Of a stretch of DNA of 5,607 nt, positions 1 through 5,607 are shown piece by piece. The translations under genes were made by a program, and so were the position numbers. The notes beneath the pieces were generated by a model. The model did not search any database and was not told where the DNA came from. It saw only the letters and a list, made by a program, of their open reading frames with translations. Within the stretch, counting starts at the first letter, position 1; every line of letters begins with the position of its first letter. The stretch is from an uncultured Micrococcales bacterium (GTDB taxonomy: Bacteria; Actinomycetota; Actinomycetes; S36-B12; GCA-2699445), in assembly GCA_903915555.1 (NCBI GenBank), contig CAIWTL010000672.1, positions 1 to 5,607 of the forward strand. Direction: 5' to 3'.

Positions 1-709
1 CCGCCAACTGCTCGGGATCGGCATCCGGAGCCACCTCAGCACCGGCCACGACCATCGTGACCTCACCGAGCACGTCGGACTGCGCCCACTCGAGCAACTC
101 GGCGACGGTGCCGCGCCGGACCTCCTCGTGGATCTTCGTGAGTTCCCGGCAGACGACCGCCTCGCGGTCGCCCCACACCGCCAGGAGGTCGGCGAGGGTG
201 GCGGCGAGGCGGCGGGGGGACTCGAAGAAGACCGTCGGACGTCGATCCGGGGCCAGTTCCGCCAGCCGGCGGTTCCGCTCACCGGCCTTGCGGGGCAGGA
301 AGCCTTCGAAGCAGAACGGCCCCGAGCCCAGCCCCGACACCGCCATCGCGGTCTCGACCGCGGAGGGGCCGGGGACGGCGGTGACCCGGATGCCCCGTTC
401 GGCGCAGCGGCGGACCAGTCGGGCCCCGGGGTCGCTGATCGTCGGCATCCCCGCATCCGACACCAGCAGGACGTCATGGCCGCTGATGAGCCGGTCGACC
501 AACTCGTCGGTGCGCCTGGCCTCATTGCCGTCGAACAGCGACACGATGCGGGCGTGCAGGGGGATCTCGAGGGCGTCGGCGAGACGGCGCACCCGGCGGG
601 TGTCCTCGGCGGCGATCCACTGGGCGCGCGCGAGGATCGCACGCAGGCGGTCGGAGGCGTCGTGCGCGTTGCCGATCGGCGTGGCAGCGACGGTGAGGAT
701 GCCGAACAC
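1..709 (-). CDS. rsmI: 16S rRNA (cytidine1402-2'-O)-methyltransferase RsmI, C-terminus cut off by window edge
   Basis: RsmI uses S-adenosylmethionine to 2'-O-methylate C1402 in the decoding centre of 16S rRNA; it is a cytoplasmic tetrapyrrole-methylase-fold enzyme. Reading the minus strand gives 236 codons with the family motifs in order: AATPIGNAHDA near the N-terminus, AEDTRRVRRL, FDGNEARRTDEL, LVSDAGMPTISDPGARLV, VTAVPGPSAVETA, FEGFLPRKAGERNRR, TVFFESPRRLAATL and CRELTKIHEEVRRG. The frame is still open at base 1 (ending AEVAPDADPEQLA), so roughly the last 40-50 residues of a usual 270-290 residue protein are missing. The chosen start is GTG at 709-707, because AGGA at 720-717 lies seven bases upstream and the protein then begins M-F-G-I-L-T-V-A-A-T-P-I-G as the family does. 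An in-frame GTG at 733-731 is a less likely alternative. It is transcribed divergently from pmt, a neighbour pair known in mycobacteria. Confidence 0.95.
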   Translation of the reverse strand, partial: MFGILTVAATPIGNAHDASDRLRAILARAQWIAAEDTRRVRRLADALEIPLHARIVSLFDGNEARRTDELVDRLISGHDVLLVSDAGMPTISDPGARLVRRCAERGIRVTAVPGPSAVETAMAVSGLGSGPFCFEGFLPRKAGERNRRLAELAPDRRPTVFFESPRRLAATLADLLAVWGDREAVVCRELTKIHEEVRRGTVAELLEWAQSDVLGEVTMVVAGAEVAPDADPEQLA

Positions 710-716
710 ACCGTCA

Positions 717-720
717 TCCT
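717..720 (-). promoter_or_regulatory. Shine-Dalgarno of rsmI
   Basis: AGGA on the minus strand sits seven bases before GTG 709. It decides between this start and the in-frame GTG at 733-731, which would add eight residues ahead of the conserved TPIG region. It also contrasts with the two plus-strand genes, which show no usable ribosome binding site. Confidence 0.6.
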
Positions 721-769
721 GGCATGCGGGCACGGCACCCGGGTCGCGACGTACGAGTGGGTCCCGGCG

Positions 770-832
770 GGATCCACCGGTCCCGCGGGGACCCGCGGTT
801 CAGCCCCGATCAGTCGGGGGATCGGTGGATCC
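770..832. repeat. Wide inverted repeat with two inner hairpins between rsmI and pmt
   Basis: The left arm at 770-781 and the right arm at 821-832 are inverted copies of GGATCCACCGGT with one mismatch; the ten bases 770-779 and 823-832 match perfectly. The two arms start 53 bp apart measured 770 to 823, about five helical turns. Between them lie a 7-bp inverted repeat (783-789 with 792-798, only two bases between) and a 6-bp hairpin CCCCGA-TCAG-TCGGGG (804-819). The right arm lies just upstream of the predicted pmt -10 box. If pmt is leaderless this element is not in its mRNA, so an operator or DNA-level structure is more likely than an RNA one. Function is inferred only. Confidence 0.55.
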
Positions 833-837
833 GGGCT

Positions 838-843
838 TAGTCT
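838..843 (+). promoter_or_regulatory. -10 box of pmt, leaderless geometry
   Basis: TAGTCT fits the actinobacterial TANNNT -10 consensus. Six bases follow (GTCCCG), and the seventh position is G850, the first base of the GTG start codon. Transcription would therefore begin at the start codon. No purine-rich ribosome binding site precedes 850, which agrees with a leaderless mRNA. There is no recognisable TTGACA-like -35 around 815-820, which is common for such promoters. Confidence 0.6.
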
Positions 844-849
844 GTCCCG

Positions 850-2343
850 GTGACGGTGGACGCGCCCCCAACGCCTGTGGCGACTACCGCCCGACAGGCG
901 GAGCCGAGACGACGAGTCCGCCTGACCGGCCGGTGGCTCGGTCCGCTGGCCGTGACCGCACTCGGGGGTGTCCTGCGGTTCCAGGACCTGGGCCGGCCCC
1001 ACGCCTTCGTCTTCGACGAGACCTACTACGCCAAGGACGGCCTGTCCTTGCTCGAGTTCGGCTACGAGCAGGGATTCGTGAAGAAGGCCAACGACCTCAT
1101 CCTGGCCGGGAACGGCACGATCGACCCCGACTGGTTCACCGGCGAAGCGTCCTACATCGTGCACCCGCCTGTCGGGAAGTGGCTCATCGCCGGCGGTGAG
1201 GCCGTCTTCGGCGCCACACCGTTCGGCTGGCGGTTCGCCGTCGCCCTGTTCGGGACTCTGACCATCCTCGTCCTGGCCCGCGCTGTGCTGCGGCTGACGG
1301 GAAGCGCCGTGTGGGCGACGGTGGCCGGCCTGCTCCTGGCCATCGACGGCGTGGCCATCGTGATGAGCCGAACCGCTGTTCTCGACGGATTCCTCACTTT
1401 CTTCGTGGTGCTGGCCTTCGCTCTGCTACTGATCGATCGGGACTGGGCCCGCTCCGGTCGGACGCCGGGGTCCTGGTGGCGGCCATGGCGCCTGCTGGCG
1501 GCCGTCTCCCTCGGTCTCGCGTGTGGCGTCAAGTGGAGCGGCCTGTGGTTCGTGGCCGCATTCCTGGTCATGACCGTGCTGTGGGATGCCGCGCGGCGGC
1601 ATCGGGAGGGCCGCTCGTGGCTGTGGTCCGTCGTGGGTGACGCCGTCCCGACGGCGATCACGATGCTCGGCATCATCGTCGTCGTCTACCTCGCCACGTG
1701 GTGGGGCTGGTTCGCCTCCGACTCGGCCTGGGACCGCAATCTCGACCCCACCGGCGGTCCCGTGGCAGCCCTGCGTTCACTCGGGGACTACCACTCCCAG
1801 ATGTGGGGCTTCCACAACAACCTGTCCAGCGAGCATTCCTCCCAGTCCTCGGCGTTCGGGTGGCTCGTGCAGGCCCGGCCCACGTCGTTCTTCTATGAGG
1901 GGACGGCCACCGACTGCGCCTCCGGGCGATGCTCCGAGGCGGTGACGGCTCTCGGCAACCCCCTCATCTGGTGGGCAGGCTGCCTCGCCCTGCTCCACCA
2001 GTTGTGGCGCTGGGTCGCGCGGCGCGACTGGCGCTCGGGAGCCGTGCTCGCGGGCGTGGCCGCCGGATGGCTGCCGTGGCTGCTCTTCCCCGACCGCACG
2101 ATCTTCGCGTTCTACTCAGTGGTGGTCGTGCCGTTCGTCGTAGCCGCCCTGACCCTCTCGCTCAGCGAGTTCGTGCGTCCGGACAGGCACGCCCTGGTCC
2201 ACGAGAGACGCCGCGTCGTGGGGGTCGCCGCGTTCCTGCTCGCCTGCATCGCGCTGTCGGCGTTCTTCTACCCGGTGTGGTCCGCCGAACTGATCGACTA
2301 CGACGCTTGGAGCGCGCGGATGTGGCTGCCCACCTGGGTCTGA
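850..2343 (+). CDS. pmt: Polyprenyl-phosphate-mannose–protein O-mannosyltransferase (PMT family)
   Basis: This GT39/GT-C family enzyme transfers mannose from polyprenyl-phosphate-mannose to Ser/Thr of proteins as they are exported through the Sec pathway; it is an integral plasma-membrane protein. The 497 residues contain about ten hydrophobic segments. The catalytic acidic pair D56-E57 lies in FDETYYAKD in the first extracytoplasmic loop. Other family marks are HPPVGKW (105-111), SRTAVLD (173-179), GVKWSG (226-231), the loop from WDRN to HSQMWGFHNNL (294-325), RPTSFFYEG (343-351) and PDRTIFAFY near 414-422. C356 and C361 in CASGRC could form a disulfide in the outer loop. It lacks the MIR domains of eukaryotic PMTs, as bacterial forms do; the length is near the roughly 520 residues of the mycobacterial enzyme Rv1002c. 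The start is GTG 850, supported by the leaderless promoter; an in-frame GTG at 856 is the alternative. Confidence 0.93.
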   Translation: MTVDAPPTPVATTARQAEPRRRVRLTGRWLGPLAVTALGGVLRFQDLGRPHAFVFDETYYAKDGLSLLEFGYEQGFVKKANDLILAGNGTIDPDWFTGEASYIVHPPVGKWLIAGGEAVFGATPFGWRFAVALFGTLTILVLARAVLRLTGSAVWATVAGLLLAIDGVAIVMSRTAVLDGFLTFFVVLAFALLLIDRDWARSGRTPGSWWRPWRLLAAVSLGLACGVKWSGLWFVAAFLVMTVLWDAARRHREGRSWLWSVVGDAVPTAITMLGIIVVVYLATWWGWFASDSAWDRNLDPTGGPVAALRSLGDYHSQMWGFHNNLSSEHSSQSSAFGWLVQARPTSFFYEGTATDCASGRCSEAVTALGNPLIWWAGCLALLHQLWRWVARRDWRSGAVLAGVAAGWLPWLLFPDRTIFAFYSVVVVPFVVAALTLSLSEFVRPDRHALVHERRRVVGVAAFLLACIALSAFFYPVWSAELIDYDAWSARMWLPTWV

Positions 2344-2353
2344 GGCCGCGGCG

Positions 2354-2359
2354 TACCCT
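2354..2359 (+). promoter_or_regulatory. -10 box of the CopD–CtaG gene, leaderless geometry
   Basis: TACCCT fits TANNNT and lies in the 22-bp gap after the pmt stop codon. Six bases (GGAACG) separate it from GTG 2366, the same geometry as at pmt. The only ribosome-binding-like bases, GGAA at 2360-2363, are too close to the start codon to serve well. The gene can therefore probably be transcribed on its own from here, besides any read-through from pmt. Confidence 0.55.
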
Positions 2360-2365
2360 GGAACG

Positions 2366-4369
2366 GTGACCCAGCCGGCATCCCCACCCTCTCTCGTGGG
2401 TCGCGGATGGCTGGCCCTCGCGGGGGCCGGGATCGCGTTGCTGGGACTCCTGCTCGGACTGTGGCTGGGCGGGTCGGCCTACGCACCCCCGGCCGACGGC
2501 CTGCCCGACGCGGGCGCGGTCGTGGGCTGGGGTCTGCCGGTGAGCAGGCTGATGACGACCATCGCCGCGACGGTGACCCTGGGCATGCTGGTGACGGCGG
2601 CTTTCCTCATGCCCGGCGCCGACCGCACCCTCGTGTCCCGCCCGGGACGTCGCGACCTCGTACTCGCCGCGGGGTGGGCGATGGTGTGGGCCCTGTCGTC
2701 GCTCACCACCCTCGCGTTCACCCACGCGACCGTGGTCGGCCAACCGCTGCTCGAGGCACTGCGCCCCGAGGTCTTCTTCACCTACGCGCTCGAGATCCCG
2801 CAGAACGTCGCCTACCTGGTGTCGGCCATCCTCGCCCTCGTGATCGCGGCGGGAGCGGCCCTGTGTGTCAGGTCGGGATCGGCCGCCATCCTCTTCGGGG
2901 TCGCCTCGGTCGCCGTGGTGTCCGTTCCGCTGACCGCCCACGGCACGTCGCTGGGAGACCACTCGTTGGCCCTCACCGCGGGTGCGCTGCACGGCTGGGC
3001 GGCGGCCGTCTGGGTGGGAGGGTTGATCGCCGTCACACGCCACGCGCTGCGCCGCGACCCCGGATTCCCGGAGGCCGTCCGCCGGTTCTCGGTGCTCGCC
3101 ACGGCGGCCGTCGTCCTCCTGGCCCTCTCCGGGATCGCCAACGCCTACACGCGGCTGGAACAGCCGTCCGAACTGTTCACGACGCCCTACGGCGTGCTCG
3201 TACTGCTCAAGGTGGCCCTGTTGGCCGTGCTCGCGGTCGTCGCCCTCCAGTCCCGCCGCCGCGTGTCCTCGGGCGGGTCCATCGTGCCGTGGCTCGTGTC
3301 CGAGATCGTCCTGTTGGCCGTCACCATCGGCGTGGCCATCAGCCTGACGGTCACCGCCTACCCGCGGCAGTCGGTTCCCCTCGCGTCCCCGGGTGAGGAA
3401 CTGCTCGGCTACCCCTTCCCGCCTCCGCCCGACGCATCGGGCATCATCCTGGGCTGGTACCCCGACGCGGCGTTCCTGGTGCTGGCCGCCCTGTTGGCGG
3501 GCGGCTACGGCTGGGGGGTCTGGCGCTGTCGGCGGCGCGGGATCCACTGGTCCTGGGGGCGGACGATCTCCTGGGGCACCGGTGTCCTGCTTCTCGTGTG
3601 GGCGACTTCTTTCGGGATCTCGGGATACGCGAAGGTGTCCGTCGAGTGGCACATGTTGCAGCACATGATGATGTCGATGCTGGTCCCGATCATGCTGGTG
3701 CTCGGCATGCCCGCGACTCTGGCGTTGCGCGCGTTCCGGCCCGCTCAGGGCCCGGACAAGGGACCGCGCGAGTGGGTGCTGTGGGGACTCCACTCCCCCG
3801 TCTCGTCGTTCGTCACCCACCCGGTCTACGTCCTGCTGGTCGGAACCGTGGGCCTCTTCGGCCTGTACTTCACCCCCCTGTTCGGATATGCGATGGGCTC
3901 CCACATCGGCCATGTGTTGATGGGGCTGCACTTCCTCCTGGCGGGCTTCCTCTTCTACTGGGTGGTCCTCGGGCTCGACCCGGGCCCGCGCACGGTCCCG
4001 CCCTGGGCACGGCTGATCCTGCTGCTCGTCTTCGTCTCGCTGCACGCCTTCTTCGCCGTGGCCATCATGATGTCCACACAGCCGCTGGGAGCCGAATGGT
4101 TCGGGCTCGTGCAGCCTCCCTGGATCACCGACACCCTGCAGGACACGGTCGACGCCGGCGGTGTCGCGTGGGCGATCGGGGAACTGCCCGCTCTCATCGT
4201 GATGGTGGTCGTTGCGGTCCAATGGGCGCGCAGCGACGAGCGCGAAGCTCGACGTAGGGATCGACGGGCGGATCGGGCCGGAGATGCCGAACTCGACGCC
4301 TACAACGAGCGGCTGGCCGCCCTCGCCCGGCGCGACCGGACCGCCAGCGGTCAGGACACGCGCACCTGA
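2366..4369 (+). CDS. Fused CopD copper-transport domain / CtaG cytochrome c oxidase assembly membrane protein
   Basis: This 667-residue polytopic membrane protein joins two domains. The first, about residues 55-330, is CopD-like: after a first membrane segment (15-37) it carries AHGTSLGDH (191-199) and GALHGWAAAVWVGGL (206-220), with H192, H199 and H209 as candidate metal ligands. The second, about 360-620, is the caa3-type CtaG domain, with SVEWHMLQHMMMSM (425-438), GSHIGHVLMGLHFLLAG (511-527) and SLHAFF (558-563). Its histidines H429, H433, H513, H516, H522 and H560 are typical conserved positions. The tail 621-667 is highly charged and probably cytoplasmic. CopD proteins move copper across the membrane; CtaG proteins assist the copper centre of cytochrome c oxidase. 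The fusion suggests copper delivery to the oxidase (inference). The same arrangement and length are known in mycobacteria (Rv0102 type). It starts at GTG 2366 and ends overlapping the convergent lipoprotein gene. Confidence 0.9.
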   Translation: MTQPASPPSLVGRGWLALAGAGIALLGLLLGLWLGGSAYAPPADGLPDAGAVVGWGLPVSRLMTTIAATVTLGMLVTAAFLMPGADRTLVSRPGRRDLVLAAGWAMVWALSSLTTLAFTHATVVGQPLLEALRPEVFFTYALEIPQNVAYLVSAILALVIAAGAALCVRSGSAAILFGVASVAVVSVPLTAHGTSLGDHSLALTAGALHGWAAAVWVGGLIAVTRHALRRDPGFPEAVRRFSVLATAAVVLLALSGIANAYTRLEQPSELFTTPYGVLVLLKVALLAVLAVVALQSRRRVSSGGSIVPWLVSEIVLLAVTIGVAISLTVTAYPRQSVPLASPGEELLGYPFPPPPDASGIILGWYPDAAFLVLAALLAGGYGWGVWRCRRRGIHWSWGRTISWGTGVLLLVWATSFGISGYAKVSVEWHMLQHMMMSMLVPIMLVLGMPATLALRAFRPAQGPDKGPREWVLWGLHSPVSSFVTHPVYVLLVGTVGLFGLYFTPLFGYAMGSHIGHVLMGLHFLLAGFLFYWVVLGLDPGPRTVPPWARLILLLVFVSLHAFFAVAIMMSTQPLGAEWFGLVQPPWITDTLQDTVDAGGVAWAIGELPALIVMVVVAVQWARSDEREARRRDRRADRAGDAELDAYNERLAALARRDRTASGQDTRT

Positions 4370-4384
4370 CCGGTCGTCCGGTCG
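4333..4384. terminator. Nested inverted repeat, candidate bidirectional terminator
   Basis: The outer stem pairs 4333-4341 (CGACCGGAC) with 4376-4384 (GTCCGGTCG), a perfect 9-bp match. The inner stem pairs 4348-4355 (CGGTCAGG) with 4365-4372 (CCTGACCG), a perfect 8-bp match around a nine-base loop. Internal loops of six and three bases separate the stems. The element covers the ends of both convergent genes, and both stop codons lie in the inner arms: TGA at 4367-4369 on plus, TGA at 4353-4351 on minus. There is no T-tract on either side, which is frequent in high-GC actinomycete terminators. Termination is inferred from position and symmetry. Confidence 0.5.
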
Positions 4385-5319
4385 ATGAGCGACACCCATG
4401 TCCGGCCCGGTGGGACCGACACCACCAATCCCGATTCCGTGGTGAACCGGAACGGACTGGTCGGCGTCCGCTTCTGCCACAGGATCTGGTGGGCCTGCCC
4501 CTCGGCGAACAGGTAGCCGGAACCCCGACCGCTGGTGATGATCTCCGGGATCGGGGAGCCCGCCGCGTCACGCTGCCCGGTGTCCACGCTCCGGACGTCC
4601 AGCGCGAGCAGCGTCCGAGGACGGAACGGCACGTCCGCCTGCTCCCAGTACCCGCGACTGTTCCACCGCCAGATCTCCGACCGACTCGGGGAGAAGACGA
4701 TGCCCACCCTGGAGACCTTGCGGCCGGGGGCGAGTTTGGTGACGCCGAAGTCGAAATAGGGCTGGGAAGGTTCCGGACCCAACTCCGAACCACCCAACTC
4801 CGACAGGTCCGCGAACACGTTGTACGGAGCGGCGCGCCCTGGGTCACGGCTGAGACCACGCGCACCCTCGGTGATCAGGGGGATACCGGCCTTCTCGTAG
4901 GCAGCGAGCCCCTCCGGTGAGCCACCGCTGGCCACCACCGTGGCCGACACGGGCATGACAAGTCCCACGTCACTGGCGCGGATGGAGCGCACCGGCCCGA
5001 CGCGTTCGGCCATCCGGGACTCGAAGAACGCGGCGAGACGGGTCAGACCGCCCTCGACGGGCTCCTCGATCACGAGATCGGCTTCCCCGACGCCGACCTG
5101 CGGCCGGGCCGCGAGCGTGTTGTCGACCTTCACCACCACGACGGGACGCGGCTTCCAGCCCTCGGGGGCAGGGGTCCCTGTCATCGAATACAGGGTCGGG
5201 GGAGCCGTGGTGACGCTGGGCGACGGCGCGACCGGCGCGGTCGAGGTGTCGGCCTGCGCGCAGGCAGCCAGGACGAGGGCGAACACGGGGAGCGCCAACA
5301 ACGGCTTGATGGTGATCAT
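4351..5319 (-). CDS. DUF3048 (YerB-family) lipoprotein
   Basis: The 322-residue product starts with a lipoprotein signal: K5, a hydrophobic core (6-16) and the lipobox LAAC with lipidated C20. Residues 21-50 form a Thr/Pro/Ala/Ser-rich linker. The DUF3048 N-terminal domain follows, with VVVKVDNTLAARPQVGVGEADL at about 61-82, then EEPVEGGLTRLAAFFES and VGPVRSIRASD (108-117). The C-terminal half (about 205-322) matches the second DUF3048 domain, with SGYLFAEGQAHQILWQK and PPGRTWVSLID. The length is close to family norms. The protein should be anchored on the outer face of the membrane; no biochemical role is established that I can state. The start is ATG 5319, because later GTG/TTG codons would destroy the signal peptide. 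That ATG is one base downstream of a tRNA 3' end and has no ribosome binding site of its own. It is convergent with, and overlaps by 19 bp, the CopD–CtaG gene. Confidence 0.9.
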   Translation of the reverse strand: MITIKPLLALPVFALVLAACAQADTSTAPVAPSPSVTTAPPTLYSMTGTPAPEGWKPRPVVVVKVDNTLAARPQVGVGEADLVIEEPVEGGLTRLAAFFESRMAERVGPVRSIRASDVGLVMPVSATVVASGGSPEGLAAYEKAGIPLITEGARGLSRDPGRAAPYNVFADLSELGGSELGPEPSQPYFDFGVTKLAPGRKVSRVGIVFSPSRSEIWRWNSRGYWEQADVPFRPRTLLALDVRSVDTGQRDAAGSPIPEIITSGRGSGYLFAEGQAHQILWQKRTPTSPFRFTTESGLVVSVPPGRTWVSLIDRTTGQVRVS

Positions 5320-5320
5320 C

Positions 5321-5396
5321 TGGTGGAGCTGAGGGGATTCGAACCCCTGGCCTTCTCATTGCGAACGAGACGCGCTACCAACTGCGCCACAGCCCC
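5321..5396 (-). tRNA. tRNA-Ala (anticodon CGC), CCA encoded
   Basis: The minus strand folds into a full 76-base cloverleaf. Acceptor GGGGCTG (5396-5390) pairs with CAGCTCC, with one G-U pair, followed by A73 and an encoded CCA (5323-5321). The D stem is GCGC/GCGC around AGTTGGTA. The anticodon stem TCTCG/TGAGA holds the loop TTCGCAA with anticodon CGC at 5363-5361, which reads the alanine codon GCG. The T arm is AGGGG-TTCGAAT-CCCCT. The 3' end is followed by one G and then the ATG of the lipoprotein gene, so the two probably share a transcript. Confidence 0.96.
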
Positions 5397-5409
5397 TGGA
5401 ATGCCCCCC

Positions 5410-5415
5410 AGGATA
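5410..5415 (-). promoter_or_regulatory. Candidate -10 box of tRNA-Ala
   Basis: TATCCT on the minus strand fits TANNNT and would start transcription near 5403, about seven bases before the mature tRNA 5' end. The -35 region would fall inside the end of the upstream coding sequence at about 5433-5438, where no TTGACA-like match is seen. The box is also the centre of a small CCAGG-ATA-CCTGG inverted repeat (5408-5420). Read-through from the upstream gene is the alternative. Confidence 0.45.
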
Positions 5416-5420
5416 CCTGG

Positions 5421-5607
5421 CTACTCGTTGACGGCGCGACGGTAGTACCGCTCCCGGTAGTTGGCCAGTTCGTCGACCTGCTCGTCCACCTCGGGCTCGA
5501 CTGCCGCGAATTCCCGCTCGAACTGCTCCTGCAGTTGGGGGGACTGCTGGGCGCGGGCCTGCTCGACCATGTCGGCACCCGTCCACCCGCGGTCGGTGAG
5601 GTCGATA
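5421..5607 (-). CDS. C-terminal end of an unidentified protein, N-terminus beyond the window
   Basis: The minus-strand frame is open from the right edge to TAG at 5423-5421, giving 61 residues: it begins IDLTDRGWTGADMVEQARA and ends NYRERYYRRAVNE. The segment is strongly charged, rich in Glu and Gln, and probably helical: residues from about 11 to 58 have no prolines other than at QSPQ and VEPE. It has no hydrophobic segment, so this end is soluble. I do not recognise the family. Coding is supported by G/C-ending codons like those of its neighbours and by a stop just 24 bases before the same-strand tRNA. The rest of the gene lies outside, so no function is given. Confidence 0.65.
   Translation of the reverse strand, partial: IDLTDRGWTGADMVEQARAQQSPQLQEQFEREFAAVEPEVDEQVDELANYRERYYRRAVNE

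Noticed and set aside
748..753. TACGTC on the minus strand as a -10 box for rsmI
   Set aside because: The last base is C rather than T, and no -35 match stands at the right distance; too weak to annotate.
128..853. Plus-strand open frame of 241 codons ending near the pmt start
   Set aside because: It lies antisense to rsmI, has low-complexity composition and no domain. The rsmI reading explains the segment fully.
57..1199. Plus-strand open frame of 380 codons starting opposite rsmI
   Set aside because: Its first part is antisense to rsmI and its second part is an out-of-frame reading of pmt. Both real genes have complete family motifs in their own frames.
2162..4480. A 772-codon minus-strand open frame opposite the CopD–CtaG gene
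   Set aside because: It is a codon-bias shadow. The product is low-complexity and rich in R, G, D, E, Q and H, as expected antisense to a hydrophobic high-GC gene. It has no recognisable domain and runs across the ends of three real genes.
4970..5359. Minus-strand open frame of 129 codons that runs through the tRNA
   Set aside because: It is out of frame with the DUF3048 gene, begins inside the tRNA, and is Arg/Gly-rich with no domain.
5395..5420. Three CCWGG pentamers (5395-5399, 5408-5412, 5416-5420) as a repeat element
   Set aside because: Pentamers this short are expected by chance in such GC-rich DNA; nothing further supports a repeat.

Overview
This is a high-GC chromosomal window from an actinomycete (Actinomycetota). 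The evidence is the strong G/C third-position bias, GTG starts, leaderless-type promoters, an actinobacterial protein O-mannosyltransferase, and a fused CopD–CtaG membrane protein of the kind found in mycobacteria and relatives. I cannot name the genus. No mobile element, CRISPR array or foreign-looking segment is visible. The content is mostly conserved housekeeping and cell-envelope genes, and the unusual features are in the junctions between them.

Layout, left to right. (1) Positions 1-709, minus strand: rsmI, the 16S rRNA ribose methyltransferase, with its C-terminus cut off by the window edge. (2) Positions 710-849: a 140-bp divergent intergenic region with a widely spaced inverted repeat, two small inner hairpins and a -10 box for the next gene. 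(3) Positions 850-2343, plus strand: pmt, a membrane protein O-mannosyltransferase. The divergent rsmI/pmt pair matches the arrangement known in mycobacteria. (4) Positions 2366-4369, plus strand: a 667-residue polytopic CopD–CtaG fusion, linked to copper handling and cytochrome c oxidase assembly. (5) Positions 4351-5319, minus strand: a DUF3048 (YerB-type) lipoprotein, convergent with the previous gene and overlapping it by 19 bp inside a nested inverted repeat. (6) Positions 5321-5396, minus strand: tRNA-Ala(CGC) with an encoded CCA, ending one nucleotide before the lipoprotein start codon. (7) Positions 5421-5607, minus strand: the last 61 codons of an unidentified gene.

Three of the four secreted or membrane-associated functions here act outside the cytoplasm: mannosylation of exported proteins, copper/oxidase maturation, and a lipoprotein. 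The lipoprotein has a Thr/Pro/Ala/Ser-rich linker of the type Pmt enzymes modify, so it is a plausible local substrate (inference). Both pmt and the CopD–CtaG gene start with GTG exactly seven bases after a TANNNT box, as expected for leaderless mRNAs. The lipoprotein mRNA may also be leaderless, made by tRNA 3' processing. I see no clearly new multi-gene system; the most notable observations are these expression junctions.
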